Translations under genes and position numbers: made by a program
Origin: Verrucomicrobiota bacterium
GTDB lineage: Bacteria; Verrucomicrobiota; Verrucomicrobiia; Methylacidiphilales; JBCCWR01
Direction: 5' to 3'
NCBI GenBank assembly: GCA_039192515.1
Contig: JBCCXA010000006.1
Location: 1 to 64,000 of the forward strand
DNA length: 64,000 nt
Notes under the pieces: generated by a model
The model's database searches: none
What the model saw: only the letters and a program-made list of their open reading frames with translations
What the model was told of the DNA's origin: nothing
Shown here: piece by piece, positions 35,294 to 44,189 of the stretch
How positions within the stretch are numbered: position 1 is the first letter of the stretch
Layout of the letters: each line of letters begins with the position of its first letter

Positions 35294-35758
35294 ATGAAAA
35301 TAGGCGTTATTTCTGACTCGCACAATAAAGTGCCTGATAAGATATTGGAGCATCTAGAAGATGTGGATCTCATATGGCATCTAGAAGATGTGGATCTCAT
35401 ATGGCATCTGGGAGATGTGTGCGATGCTGGCGTATTAGATGACATTCTTGCACTGGAGAAACCTCTCAAAGTGGTTCGGGGGAATTGCGATTTTAATTCG
35501 GAGTGGCCGATCACACTCACCGAAGAAATTGAGGGGTTTAAATTTTTACTAGTGCATATACCGCCTGATACTTGTTCAGAGCCCGTTGATTGTTTGCTGC
35601 ATGGGCACACGCATGTTCCAAGAGATGAAATGATAGAAGGCGTCCGTTTTTTAAATCCCGGGACAATAGGTAAGCCTAATAAGGGGGCTCCCCCAAGCAT
35701 GGCGGAAATTGAAACAAAGCCCGATGGCACAATGGAGTGGCGTATCATACCCATCTAA
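35294..35758 (+). CDS. YfcE/MJ0936-type metallophosphodiesterase
   Basis: A 154-residue calcineurin-like phosphodiesterase. Metal ligands are seen in GVISDSHN (Asp, His), WHLGD, RGNCD and HGHTHVPRDE. Near residues 20-37 a perfect 27-bp tandem duplication repeats LEDVDLIWH just before the metal-binding LGD. This places nine extra residues at the beta-strand feeding the active site, so activity may be altered. Family members hydrolyse phosphodiesters in vitro; natural substrate unclear. The thiL gene starts five bases after its stop. Confidence 0.85.
   Translation: MKIGVISDSHNKVPDKILEHLEDVDLIWHLEDVDLIWHLGDVCDAGVLDDILALEKPLKVVRGNCDFNSEWPITLTEEIEGFKFLLVHIPPDTCSEPVDCLLHGHTHVPRDEMIEGVRFLNPGTIGKPNKGAPPSMAEIETKPDGTMEWRIIPI
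35351..35419 (+). repeat. 27-bp perfect in-frame tandem duplication
   Basis: Units at 35351-35377 and 35378-35404 are identical (starting CATCTAGAAGATGTGG), followed by a partial third unit at 35405-35419 (CATCTGGGAGATGTG) that differs at two positions and is the ancestral sequence. Each unit encodes nine residues. Confidence 0.95.
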
Positions 35759-35762
35759 CTCA

Positions 35763-36626
35763 ATGGATGAGGATGCAACAGTCCGGGGATGGGTCAGAGC
35801 TTGGAGTAAAGAGGCCTTGAGTTACATAGGCGACGATTGCGCCGTTCTACCTGGTTCGAAAAGAGGATTCGATGCTCTTCTAAAGACGGACGCTGTGGTT
35901 TGTGGAAGGCATTTTAATCAAGAAGACGCGCCATCTAAAGTGGGTTATAAAGCACTGGGAAGGGTCCTGAGTGACTTCGCTGCCATGGGTGGGCAGTTAC
36001 AAAGTGTAATGGTTTCAATAGGTATTCCCAAGGAGATCGAACCATCTTACATTAGAAGGCTTTATAGAGGGATGGGGAGGCTAGCAGATAAATATAGTGT
36101 GCAACTAGTAGGCGGAGAGACAACGCGGTGCTCTGATCTATGGGTCAATGTTTGCGGAATAGGTAAAGTTAAAAAGGGTAGAGCTGTTTTGCGTAGTACT
36201 GCTGGGGCAGGTGATAGGTTATTTGTGACAGGCCGGCTAGGAGGCTCATTCCCCAAAAGGCATTTGCGTTTTGTGCCCCGAGTGAAAGAGGGACGTTGGC
36301 TAGCCGAAAAAAGGATGGCCTCTGCGATGATGGATCTGAGTGATGGCTTGGGAAAGGATTTGCCACGCATGGCTCTAGCATCCGGTTTATCATACGAAGT
36401 GGAACCCACGCTATTGCCAAGGTATCGCGGTATAAATGCCAGTCAGGCAGTGAACGATGGAGAGGATTACGAGCTCCTTCTGGCTGTGCCTGAGGTTAAG
36501 GTGGAAAAGTTGCGAGCGGTTTGGCCTTTTACAACAAGACTCACTGAGATTGGGCAAATGGTTCTGAAAACTAAAATGAATAAGACACATGGGCTAGAGA
36601 TGCAGGGTTTTGACCATTTCCTATAA
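35763..36626 (+). CDS. thiL: thiamine-monophosphate kinase
   Basis: A 287-residue AIR-synthase-fold kinase that phosphorylates TMP to TPP. Motifs are IGDDCAVLPG near residue 21, LKTDAVVCGRHF, GYKALGRVLSDFAAMGG, VGGETTR and MDLSDGLGKDL, with NDGEDYELL near the end. The N-terminus is short. ATG 35763 (MDEDATV) is preferred over the frame-extended 35709 inside the phosphodiesterase gene; no ribosome site is seen, so coupling to the upstream stop five bases away is likely. Next gene tsaE follows 15 bp later. Confidence 0.9.
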   Translation: MDEDATVRGWVRAWSKEALSYIGDDCAVLPGSKRGFDALLKTDAVVCGRHFNQEDAPSKVGYKALGRVLSDFAAMGGQLQSVMVSIGIPKEIEPSYIRRLYRGMGRLADKYSVQLVGGETTRCSDLWVNVCGIGKVKKGRAVLRSTAGAGDRLFVTGRLGGSFPKRHLRFVPRVKEGRWLAEKRMASAMMDLSDGLGKDLPRMALASGLSYEVEPTLLPRYRGINASQAVNDGEDYELLLAVPEVKVEKLRAVWPFTTRLTEIGQMVLKTKMNKTHGLEMQGFDHFL

Positions 36627-36641
36627 AGTAGTGGAGTTGCG

Positions 36642-37073
36642 ATGGATCAATTAAGTCAAGAGTTATTTAGCCAGAGTCCACAAGAGACTCGAGACCATGC
36701 AATAAACATAGCGAAAGGAATGCCGCTAGGTGGAGTGGTACAGCTAAAGGGGGATTTAGGTTCCGGTAAAACAGAATGGGTAAAAGGCTTTGCTCAAGGA
36801 ATGGGGAGCGGAGAGTTGGTGACAAGTCCTAGCTTTGCTCTGTTGAATGAGTACCCCGGCGGCAGGTTGCCCATCTATCACTGGGATTTGTATCGGCTAT
36901 CTGAGGGGGTAGATTGGTCAGTTTTGGATTTGCCAGAGCAGTTGCCAAGTTGCGATGGGGTTACCCTAGTAGAATGGCCAGAACGGTATCTGGGATATTG
37001 GCCTGCAGAAACGCTAGTAGTAGAAATCGAACGAGTTTCCGAAGAAAGTCGGAAGATCTTTGTGAGGATGTAG
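36642..37073 (+). CDS. tsaE: tRNA threonylcarbamoyladenosine ATPase TsaE
   Basis: A 143-residue P-loop protein (YjeE family) that works with TsaB/TsaD in t6A37 tRNA modification. Walker A GDLGSGKTEWV is near residues 39-48, the Thr/Ser switch TSPSFALLNEY follows, then HWDLYRL and VEWPERY, all family hallmarks. A GTGGAG ribosome site lies five to six bases before the ATG. Third gene of the phosphodiesterase-thiL-tsaE run; convergent with prs. Confidence 0.93.
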   Translation: MDQLSQELFSQSPQETRDHAINIAKGMPLGGVVQLKGDLGSGKTEWVKGFAQGMGSGELVTSPSFALLNEYPGGRLPIYHWDLYRLSEGVDWSVLDLPEQLPSCDGVTLVEWPERYLGYWPAETLVVEIERVSEESRKIFVRM

Positions 37074-37084
37074 GAATTCGTTTG

Positions 37085-38032
37085 CTAACTGAATAGAACC
37101 GAAATGGATTCACCGGAGTGGATGCGCTTAATAGCTTCTCCTAATAATTCAGCGATACTAAGTACTATCAGTGGTACCCCATCGATTTTTGTGATAGGCG
37201 TGGAGTTTGTAGTGATGAGTTCCGCAATGTCGGAGTTCCTCAAGCGTTCTATAGCCAAATCGTTGAATATAGAGTGAGAGACACCAGCGTATATGTCTTT
37301 TGCGCCTGCTTGGCGAAGAATTTTAGCAGCAGATGTTAGGGTGCCTGCTGTTTCAGTCATGTCATCGACGATGAGTACATTTTTGTCTTTTACATCACCT
37401 ACCACGTACTGGGACTCGATTTCGGTTGCACTTACACGACGTTTCGCAATAATCGCCAGGCCTGTTCCTAAAGCCTGCGAGTAGGCTTGTGCCATTTTCA
37501 TACCACCCACATCTGGAGATACTACGATCAAGTTATCGACAGATCTCTTCTTGAGGTAGTCGTAAAAGACTGGAGCTGCGTAGAGGTGGTCTACCGGGAT
37601 GTCAAAAAAGCCCTGAATCTGCTGGGCATGTAGGTCCATGGTGAGGACCCGGTGAGCACCAGCAGAAGTAAGGAGGTTAGCGATTAATTTAGCCGTAATA
37701 GGGACGCGTGGTTTGTCTTTACGGTCTTGTCTAGCATAACCATAAAATGGCATGACCGCAGTGATGCGTTGGGCGCTTGCCCGCCTGGCTGCATCAATCA
37801 TGATGAAAAGCTCCATCAGGTGGTGATTTGTTGGGGGACATGTCGGCTGAATAATGAAAATATCGTTCCCTCGAATATTATCTTGGTATTGGACAAAGCT
37901 TTCACCATCTGGGAAAGAAGAGACGTCCGCAGATCCAAGGGGTATTTCGATGTACTTAGCTATTTCAGCAGCAAGCTCTTTATTTGCGGATCCACTAAAA
38001 ATTTGAAGTTGCTTACCAAATGACTCTACCAC
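37085..38032 (-). CDS. prs: ribose-phosphate pyrophosphokinase
   Basis: A 315-residue PRPP synthase, transferring pyrophosphate from ATP to ribose 5-phosphate. Seen are SFPDGESFVQ (flexible loop region), MPFYGYARQDRKDKPR, MDLHAQQIQGFF with the metal-binding His, SPDVGGMKMA, the KRR flag loop and the PRPP loop VDDMTETAGTL. The start is GTG 38032 (no in-frame ATG); no ribosome site is evident. Divergent from gnd, whose product route supplies ribose 5-phosphate. The pair shares a 185-bp upstream region. Confidence 0.96.
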   Translation of the reverse strand: MVESFGKQLQIFSGSANKELAAEIAKYIEIPLGSADVSSFPDGESFVQYQDNIRGNDIFIIQPTCPPTNHHLMELFIMIDAARRASAQRITAVMPFYGYARQDRKDKPRVPITAKLIANLLTSAGAHRVLTMDLHAQQIQGFFDIPVDHLYAAPVFYDYLKKRSVDNLIVVSPDVGGMKMAQAYSQALGTGLAIIAKRRVSATEIESQYVVGDVKDKNVLIVDDMTETAGTLTSAAKILRQAGAKDIYAGVSHSIFNDLAIERLRNSDIAELITTNSTPITKIDGVPLIVLSIAELLGEAIKRIHSGESISVLFS

Positions 38033-38217
38033 GGATCAGATAATCATTTCAAAAACCAAGCTGGGCAAGGTAAAAAGTCATTAAATGGTCAAAAATCAAT
38101 GAAATGGCCTCGAGGGAGGCGAAATTCTCAACTCAGGAGAGCATAATGATTAAATCTACGTGCTATGGATATATTAAGATTGTCATTTGTTAGGTAAATC
38201 TATGAAATGCTCGTCGT

Positions 38218-39720
38218 ATGAGTGTTAATTCAGATATCGGATTGGTCGGCTTAGCTGTGATGGGGCAGAATTTGGCCTTAAACATAGCCGACCATGGTTT
38301 TAAAATTTCGGTCTATAATCGGACTGCGTCGAAGACACAGGAATTTGTAGAAGCTAACCCTGACACGCCGGGTGGTCTTGAAGGGTGCCCTACACTAGAG
38401 AAGTTTGTTGCTTCACTGAAAAGTCCCAGGAAGATCATCATCTTAGTGAAAGCTGGTGGTCCTACTGATGCTGTCATAGAGAGCTTGCTTCCGCATTTAG
38501 ATAAGGGAGATATTATCATTGATGGAGGGAATGCTCTTTGGACCGACACGATTCGTCGGGAAAAGGATCTTAAGGAAAAGGGTTTCCTATTTGTTGGTTC
38601 TGGAGTATCTGGAGGTGAAGAAGGTGCTCGTTTTGGTCCGTCGTTGATGCCTGGTGGAGATCAATCTTCTTGGAAAGAGTTGGAGCCCATTTGGACGGCG
38701 ATTGCCGCTAAGGTGGATGCTGCCACCGGAAAACCATTGGAAGGAGCCGCCCCAGGCAAGCCTGTCACGGGTGGTGTGCCTTGCACTGCTTACATTGGAC
38801 CAGATGGCGCCGGTCATTATGTTAAAATGGTACATAACGGCATTGAGTATGGTGACATGCAGTTGATTTGCGAGGCTTATAATATTTTGCGTTACGGTGC
38901 GCAACTCGAAGTTGAAGAGATCGAGTCTATTTTCAAGGAATGGAACACAGGGGATCTTGATTCTTTCCTAGTGGAAATCACGGGCAATATCTTAGGCTTT
39001 AAGGACCAAGGAACCGGTCAGCCCATGGTAGATGTGATTATGGATCGCGCTGGACAAAAAGGCACAGGGAAATGGACTATCATGTCCTCGCTAGAGGAGG
39101 GAATTCCCACTTCAACGATGTCAGAGGCTGTTTTTGCACGCTGTATTTCGGCGATTAAAGAGGAGCGGGTCATTGCAGCTAAAATTTTGGATGGTCCTGA
39201 CACCAAAATCGATTTGAGCATGGGTAAAGAGCTGTTTATCGAAGCCGTTAGGGATTCTCTCTACGCCTCTAAAATTTGTTCTTATGCGCAAGGCTTTGCC
39301 TTGATGCAGGCGAAGTCCGAGCAGGAGAATTGGAATTTGAAATTCGGAGATATTGCGATGATTTGGCGTGGCGGATGTATCATCCGCGCTCGTTTTTTGC
39401 AGCGTATTAAAGATGCATTTGATAAGGATTCCAGTCTTCCGAATTTGCTTCTAGATCCCTATTTCAAGAATATTATCGCAAAGACCCAGAAGAACTGGAG
39501 AATGATTGTTTCTCAAGCTGCTTTGTCGGGAATACCAATTCCAGCTTACGCAGCCTCACTGGCATACTTTGATAGCTATCGCAGTGAACGCTTGCCAGCT
39601 AATCTGTTGCAAGCGCAGCGCGATTATTTTGGTTCGCATACCTACGAGCGGGTTGATCAACCAGTAGGTAAGTTCTTCCACCTCGATTGGGTAGGGGATA
39701 AGAAGCAATACGAAGCTTAA
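38218..39720 (+). CDS. gnd: 6-phosphogluconate dehydrogenase, decarboxylating
   Basis: A 500-residue oxidative pentose-phosphate enzyme: 6-phosphogluconate plus NADP+ to ribulose 5-phosphate, CO2 and NADPH. N-terminal [15 protein letters not shown] is the NADP Rossmann, [16 protein letters not shown] the substrate loop, and [16 protein letters not shown] carries the catalytic Lys and the Asn/Glu. An insertion of about 15 residues ([15 protein letters not shown]) precedes the VPCTAYIG strand. A terminator follows 25 bp after the stop. Confidence 0.97.
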   Translation: MSVNSDIGLVGLAVMGQNLALNIADHGFKISVYNRTASKTQEFVEANPDTPGGLEGCPTLEKFVASLKSPRKIIILVKAGGPTDAVIESLLPHLDKGDIIIDGGNALWTDTIRREKDLKEKGFLFVGSGVSGGEEGARFGPSLMPGGDQSSWKELEPIWTAIAAKVDAATGKPLEGAAPGKPVTGGVPCTAYIGPDGAGHYVKMVHNGIEYGDMQLICEAYNILRYGAQLEVEEIESIFKEWNTGDLDSFLVEITGNILGFKDQGTGQPMVDVIMDRAGQKGTGKWTIMSSLEEGIPTSTMSEAVFARCISAIKEERVIAAKILDGPDTKIDLSMGKELFIEAVRDSLYASKICSYAQGFALMQAKSEQENWNLKFGDIAMIWRGGCIIRARFLQRIKDAFDKDSSLPNLLLDPYFKNIIAKTQKNWRMIVSQAALSGIPIPAYAASLAYFDSYRSERLPANLLQAQRDYFGSHTYERVDQPVGKFFHLDWVGDKKQYEA

Positions 39721-39744
39721 ATAGCCGTTACTTTTTTACTTAAT

Positions 39745-39780
39745 AATAGAGGATTTATGGGCCTATAGATCCTCTATTTT
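39745..39780 (+). terminator. rho-independent terminator after gnd
   Basis: Perfect 10-bp inverted repeat AATAGAGGAT (39745-39754) and ATCCTCTATT (39769-39778) with a 14-nt loop, followed by TT and GTCT. AT-rich stem; it lies 25 bp after the gnd stop. A second imperfect hairpin follows at 39781-39803. Confidence 0.7.
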
Positions 39781-40348
39781 GTCTGAAAATTTATATTTTA
39801 GACGTTGTCGAAAAAATATAATCACAAATCGCTTGTCTATCCTTGTTTAATCAAATAACTGTTCTAACTACTAGATAATGAAAATGAAGGAAGGCTAAAA
39901 GGGGTAATACTTCTTCTTGTTTTTGTTGCTGGATACGTTGATCAATTCCTGGCGGCGTAGCCAGGAGAATGTAGTACTGCGCCAAGCTGTATCTGGATTA
40001 TCGAACTCCATATTTATTTTTTATCTTTCATAGTAAATGGAGTTGAGGCAAGAGATAAAGGAATGCTATTGCTATGGTGTTGTCTCCTAGGCAGGGTCTA
40101 GTTATGTAAATCTGAGCATAAGCAATGGATGTGGCTAATGCGGTTGTAAGGCATCAGGTTGATTCGTTAACCCATGGTCTTTTGCCAGAAATAACACAAT
40201 CTAGGTTAATTTCATAAAAAAGTTCTCTAAATGGAGAGTGTTTCTGGATCTAAGATTTAATTATTTTCAGATTCTTGTTATTTTTATTGAAATTATAGAT
40301 GATCCTGATTAATCTTAAGTTAAGTAATCGATTTATTGAAAATATAGT
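39781..40348. other. long AT-rich intergenic gap, no clear gene
   Basis: About 570 bp with no supported protein gene. It has a weak hairpin at 39781-39803 and a minus-strand 38-codon ORF at 39895-40011 without a ribosome site (see rejected). A promoter-like TTGAAA/TAATCT pair with 17-bp spacing is near 40289-40317, and TTGAAA/TAGAAA near 40337-40364; either could drive the hairpin-bearing RNA downstream. Confidence 0.4.
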
Positions 40349-40451
40349 ATTTAATAGTAGAAAAGATTTACCTACCCAACATAGCAAGGCAACAACACCT
40401 CGCAGGGGGCCAATGACGTGCAAAGCGTTGTTCGCCCCCTGCAATTTTTTT
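40345..40451 (+). ncRNA. candidate small RNA or purU leader ending in a terminator
   Basis: There is no gene on the plus strand for over 600 bp before the strong terminator hairpin at 40402-40451, so a transcript ending there must be a small RNA or a 5' leader of purU. The upstream segment is low in structure by eye and contains the repeated word CAACA. No known riboswitch (THF, ZTP/pfl, glycine, SAM) signature was recognised. Confidence 0.45.
40402..40451 (+). terminator. strong rho-independent terminator hairpin upstream of purU
   Basis: Left arm GCAGGGGGC (40402-40410), C:C mismatch, inner stem AATGACG (40412-40418) pairing with CGTTGTT (40426-40432, two G:U pairs), loop TGCAAAG, right arm GCCCCCTGC (40434-40442), then AA and seven T (40445-40451). 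It is directional for the plus strand and ends 51 bp before the purU start. Confidence 0.88.
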
Positions 40452-40502
40452 CACCTGATGTTTGTATCTTGATTACTAGGGCAATAAGAATAGGCTGAAA
40501 AA

Positions 40503-41363
40503 GTGAGTGCTAACGAGTCGGCAATTTTATTGATACATTGTAGGGACCAGAGAGGGCTAGTGGCCACTGTCGCCGATTTTATCAACCGGCATGGTGGGAA
40601 TATCCTTCATTTAGACCAACATGTGGACCGCCAGAAAGGTGTGTTTTTTATGCGAGCTGAGTGGGAATTATCGCGTTTTGACCTTAAACCTGGAGAAATT
40701 GAGACGTGTTTTGATTTAGAAATTGGGCGTAAGTTTGCTATGTCCTGGCGCCTTTTTTATTCTGAACAGAGATCTCGGATGGCGATATTTGTGTCTAAGT
40801 TCTCGCACTGTCTCTACGACTTATTAGCTCGTTGTCAGGATCGAGAATGGCAGGTGGATGTCTCGCTTATTATTTCTAACCATCCTGGCTTAGAAAAAGT
40901 AGCCAAGGGTTTTGAGATTCCTTTTTATCATATTCCAATTACCAAGGATAATAAGGTCGAGCAGGAAAAGAAGCAACTAACCCTATTGAAAGAGCACCAG
41001 GTAGATGTTGTAGTGCTGGCTAGGTATATGCAGATTATTGGCCAAGAGTTTGTGGAAACATTTCCTAATCAAATTATTAATATTCACCATTCATTTCTTC
41101 CTGCATTTGTTGGTGCTAGACCCTACCATGCGGCTTATGAAAGAGGGGTGAAGATAATCGGAGCCACGAGTCACTACGTGACAAAGGATTTAGATGCTGG
41201 TCCAATTATAGAGCAGGGGGTGGTTACCGTAAGCCATAAAGATTCTGTGGAGGATTTGATTCGTCAGGGACAAGATTTGGAGAAAATAGTCCTGGCCAAG
41301 GCGGTCTACTCCCACTTAATGCATAGGGTTTTAGTTTATGATAATCGAACCGTGGTGTTTTAG
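40503..41363 (+). CDS. purU: formyltetrahydrofolate deformylase
   Basis: A 286-residue enzyme that hydrolyses 10-formyl-THF to THF and formate, balancing one-carbon pools and supplying formate to PurT. An N-terminal ACT domain (residues 5-85, LIHCRDQRGLVATVADFI) precedes the formyltransferase domain with IHHSFLPAFVGARPY and GATSHYVTKDLDAGPIIEQ, where the catalytic His and Asp sit. The start is GTG 40503 with AGG about 8 bases before it. The terminator hairpin just upstream may control it by attenuation. Confidence 0.95.
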   Translation: MSANESAILLIHCRDQRGLVATVADFINRHGGNILHLDQHVDRQKGVFFMRAEWELSRFDLKPGEIETCFDLEIGRKFAMSWRLFYSEQRSRMAIFVSKFSHCLYDLLARCQDREWQVDVSLIISNHPGLEKVAKGFEIPFYHIPITKDNKVEQEKKQLTLLKEHQVDVVVLARYMQIIGQEFVETFPNQIINIHHSFLPAFVGARPYHAAYERGVKIIGATSHYVTKDLDAGPIIEQGVVTVSHKDSVEDLIRQGQDLEKIVLAKAVYSHLMHRVLVYDNRTVVF

Positions 41364-41419
41364 GATTCTTGAGCAGGCTCTCGCAAGTTTAGGTAGTTTG
41401 TAATTATCTTTGAAGTGTA

Positions 41420-42121
41420 ATGAGTGAAGAATTACTAGATCAGAGGACAGAGTTTAAAGTTCATGTTCCAGATTTGAAGCACCCTCTCTATATGAGGTTA
41501 CATTCTTCAGACATTGCGGTGTATGATCAGGTTTTTAAGCATTTGCATTATGAAATAGATACACTTAGACCTGTTGAGAGCATCATAGACGCTGGGGCTA
41601 ATATTGGTCTTACTTCGGTCTACTTTGCTTCTCGTTATCCTAGCGCTAGAATATTGGCTTTGGAGCCTGAGCAGTCTAACTACATGCTTCTTCAAAAGAA
41701 CGTAGGGCCGTATGAAAATATAGTGCCTATCCAGGGGGCCTTATGGAATGAAAATACAAAGTTAAGTATTTTTGATTCAGGCTTGGACGAATGGGGCTAT
41801 CAGACGGCACCTATTTCAGAGGAGTCCGGCGAGCGCTGTATACAGGAGGTGTCAGGGTGGACTGTGGAGGAACTCATGCAAGAACATGATATTGATTTTA
41901 CCAGCTTACTGAAGATAGATGTCGAAGGTGCTGAGAAGGAAGTTTTTCAAGAGCCATCAGAATGGATGAACCGGGTCGGGATAATAGCTATTGAATTACA
42001 TGATCGTATTAAGATGGGCTGCACTCGTAATTTTTATCAGGCAACCAGGCATTTTCAAGTAGAGCAGCACAAAGGTGGTAACGTAATCTTAGGTCTTAGC
42101 GGATGGTTAGGTGCTAGATAA
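41420..42121 (+). CDS. FkbM-family SAM-dependent methyltransferase
   Basis: A 233-residue Rossmann methyltransferase. The SAM motif DAGANIGLTSVYFA begins near residue 56, EPEQSNYMLLQKNV follows, and the C-terminal family mark LLKIDVEGAEKEVF is present. FkbM members O-methylate sugars or polyketides. No cluster partner is adjacent, so the substrate is open; a polysaccharide residue is a reasonable guess. It is convergent with the topoisomerase gene 14 bp away. Confidence 0.88.
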   Translation: MSEELLDQRTEFKVHVPDLKHPLYMRLHSSDIAVYDQVFKHLHYEIDTLRPVESIIDAGANIGLTSVYFASRYPSARILALEPEQSNYMLLQKNVGPYENIVPIQGALWNENTKLSIFDSGLDEWGYQTAPISEESGERCIQEVSGWTVEELMQEHDIDFTSLLKIDVEGAEKEVFQEPSEWMNRVGIIAIELHDRIKMGCTRNFYQATRHFQVEQHKGGNVILGLSGWLGAR

Positions 42122-42135
42122 GTCTTCCATTCAGC

Positions 42136-44124
42136 TTAACTCTTAACAGCTTTGACGCTTGTGATGGATTTTTTCGTCAGTTGATTGCCTTTGGACTTAG
42201 CCGTTCGAATGGGGATATCTGAGAGGGCGAAGGTATGTTCTTTAATTTTAAGTCCTTTGGTCTGGCGAAACTTGACAAAGAGTTTAGGAAACTCTCCCTT
42301 TTCAAAAAGTAGGACGCGAGATTTAGGCAAGGCTAAATGATATTCACGATTCATAATGACACCGCCGAAGGTAAATTTCTTAATGAAGGTTGCTTGTGTG
42401 TTCGCGAAAACAAAAGTAAAGACTTGGTCTCGATCGAATGGGGCAAAATAGATAACGTTTTTATCAACAAATAGTTTCTCAGGTGGAGGCATAACTTGGT
42501 AGCGCCCATCATTCCACATAATGATCACTTTATCCAAAGGAGAACAGCGGAAAGCAATTTCTCCCTTTAGATTGCAGCCAATAAAGCCTTTTTCTTTGTC
42601 ATAAACGACTGCGAGTTGATTAGAAGTTAGTTCGCGAACATCGATCTCTTCTGCTGTTGTTGATTTTGTGCGACGCTTATATTGTTTGCCATATTTAGTG
42701 ATCAGATCTTGTAAGTAAGCAATGGCATATTTAACGAGTTGTCGAAGATTTTTCCTGACTTGCTTGATCTCATTAACAATGCGAGCCATATCATCTTTAT
42801 TTTTTTCTAAGTCGAATTTAGAGATACGTTTAATCCGTAAATCTAAAAGCATTTCAATGTCATTTTCGGTGACAGGGCGTTTAAACTTTTGGGTGAAAGG
42901 CTTTAGACCTTGGAGGACTGCTTTTTGAACGGCAGCGTATGTTGTGCAATTCTCGATTTTTTTATAGATGCGATTTTCGATGAAAATTTGAACCAGAGAT
43001 TTGTAGTGAAGTTCGTTTTCTAGCTCTCCCTCTTTAAGCTCTAATTCCGCTTTGAGAAGTGCAACGAGTTGGTCGGTATTGGCACGAAGCACCTCATCAA
43101 CAGTCATCTGAACAGGTTTTTCCCCGCTTATCAGCATCAGGCTGCAAGAGATAGGAACTTCACATTGTGTGAAGTGATAGAGTGCGTCTATTGTGCGCTC
43201 CTGGTTTTCTCCCTGCGTAAGAGTGAGAACGATCTCAACTTTTTCTGCGGTGTAGTCGTTGATGGATCTTATCTTTAGTTTCTTTTTACGAACGGCATCT
43301 TCAATGGAGATTACCAATGAATCTGTCGTTGTGCCAAAAGGGATTTCCTTGATGGTAAGTTTATTTTTTTCAGTTTTTGTAATAACGGCTCGCAGCTTTA
43401 TTTTACCATTCCCCTTATTGTATTCAGAGGCATCCATCAGGCCACCTTGTTGAAAGTCAGGGAGGATCTTGAAACGCTTGTCTTGGAGGATAGCAACTTG
43501 TGCCTTGAGCAACTCAATAAAATTATGAGGTAAGATCTTAGTGGATAATCCGACAGCTATGCCTTCTGCGCCAAGCATCAGAAGAAGTGGTAGTTTACAG
43601 GGTAATGTAACGGGTTCCTTATTTCGTCCATCGTAGCTAGGCACATAAGTGGTTAGCTTAGGACTGAAGATTTCATTTCTAGCAAGCTCAGTGAGTCGAC
43701 ATTCTATGTAGCGTGAGGCAGCTGCGCGGTCTCCTGTGTAAATATTACCAAAGTTACCTTGTCCCTCTATTAAATAGCCACGGTTCACTAATGCAACTAA
43801 GGCATCTCCAATGGAGACGTCACCATGAGGGTGGTAGCGCATACAGTGACCGACGATGTTGGCGACTTTGTTGAATTTGCCGTCATCGTTCTCCTTGAGG
43901 GAGTGCATAATGCGGCGTTGCACAGGTTTCAACCCATCCTCTAGTTGTGGAATAGCTCGATCACGGATTACATAAGAGGCGTATTGGAGGAAATTAGTGT
44001 CGATTAGATCTTTAAATGGCCCTTCAGGGAGATGCAATGATTTGGAGGTTATCTTGGGTGGGGAGCCCTCTGTTGGTGATGGTTCGCCAGGTTTTCTAGA
44101 AGGGCTTTTTTTTGTTGCTGCCAT
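42136..44124 (-). CDS. parC: type IIA topoisomerase subunit A (ParC/GyrA-like)
   Basis: A 662-residue DNA-cleaving subunit. After a basic Pro/Ser-rich tail come the breakage-reunion domain with DGLKPVQRRIMHSL and YHPHGDVSIGDALV, the catalytic Tyr139 in RAAASRYIECRL, the tower and coiled-coil (about 440-500), and a C-terminal beta region of only about 150 residues. The GyrA-box QRRGGKG is not seen, and length is below GyrA (over 800), which favours a topoisomerase IV-like enzyme. No ParE/GyrB gene is next to it in the window. Confidence 0.88.
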   Translation of the reverse strand: MAATKKSPSRKPGEPSPTEGSPPKITSKSLHLPEGPFKDLIDTNFLQYASYVIRDRAIPQLEDGLKPVQRRIMHSLKENDDGKFNKVANIVGHCMRYHPHGDVSIGDALVALVNRGYLIEGQGNFGNIYTGDRAAASRYIECRLTELARNEIFSPKLTTYVPSYDGRNKEPVTLPCKLPLLLMLGAEGIAVGLSTKILPHNFIELLKAQVAILQDKRFKILPDFQQGGLMDASEYNKGNGKIKLRAVITKTEKNKLTIKEIPFGTTTDSLVISIEDAVRKKKLKIRSINDYTAEKVEIVLTLTQGENQERTIDALYHFTQCEVPISCSLMLISGEKPVQMTVDEVLRANTDQLVALLKAELELKEGELENELHYKSLVQIFIENRIYKKIENCTTYAAVQKAVLQGLKPFTQKFKRPVTENDIEMLLDLRIKRISKFDLEKNKDDMARIVNEIKQVRKNLRQLVKYAIAYLQDLITKYGKQYKRRTKSTTAEEIDVRELTSNQLAVVYDKEKGFIGCNLKGEIAFRCSPLDKVIIMWNDGRYQVMPPPEKLFVDKNVIYFAPFDRDQVFTFVFANTQATFIKKFTFGGVIMNREYHLALPKSRVLLFEKGEFPKLFVKFRQTKGLKIKEHTFALSDIPIRTAKSKGNQLTKKSITSVKAVKS

Positions 44125-44189
44125 AAAATCTCAGCATTAGCCATTAGCGGAGATTTGTACAGAACAAAAAATTGCAGCAAAGTTTCTCA

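Noticed and set aside
35269..35754. 161-codon antisense ORF across the phosphodiesterase gene
   Set aside because: Shadow frame; the plus strand has all metal-binding motifs.
39895..40011. 38-codon minus-strand ORF in the gnd-purU gap
   Set aside because: No ribosome site and a Lys/Asn-rich end; nothing supports translation.
39781..40502. tmRNA, RNase P, 6S or tRNA in the longest gap
   Set aside because: Searched by eye for tRNA T-arm, tmRNA ends and RNase P core words; none found.
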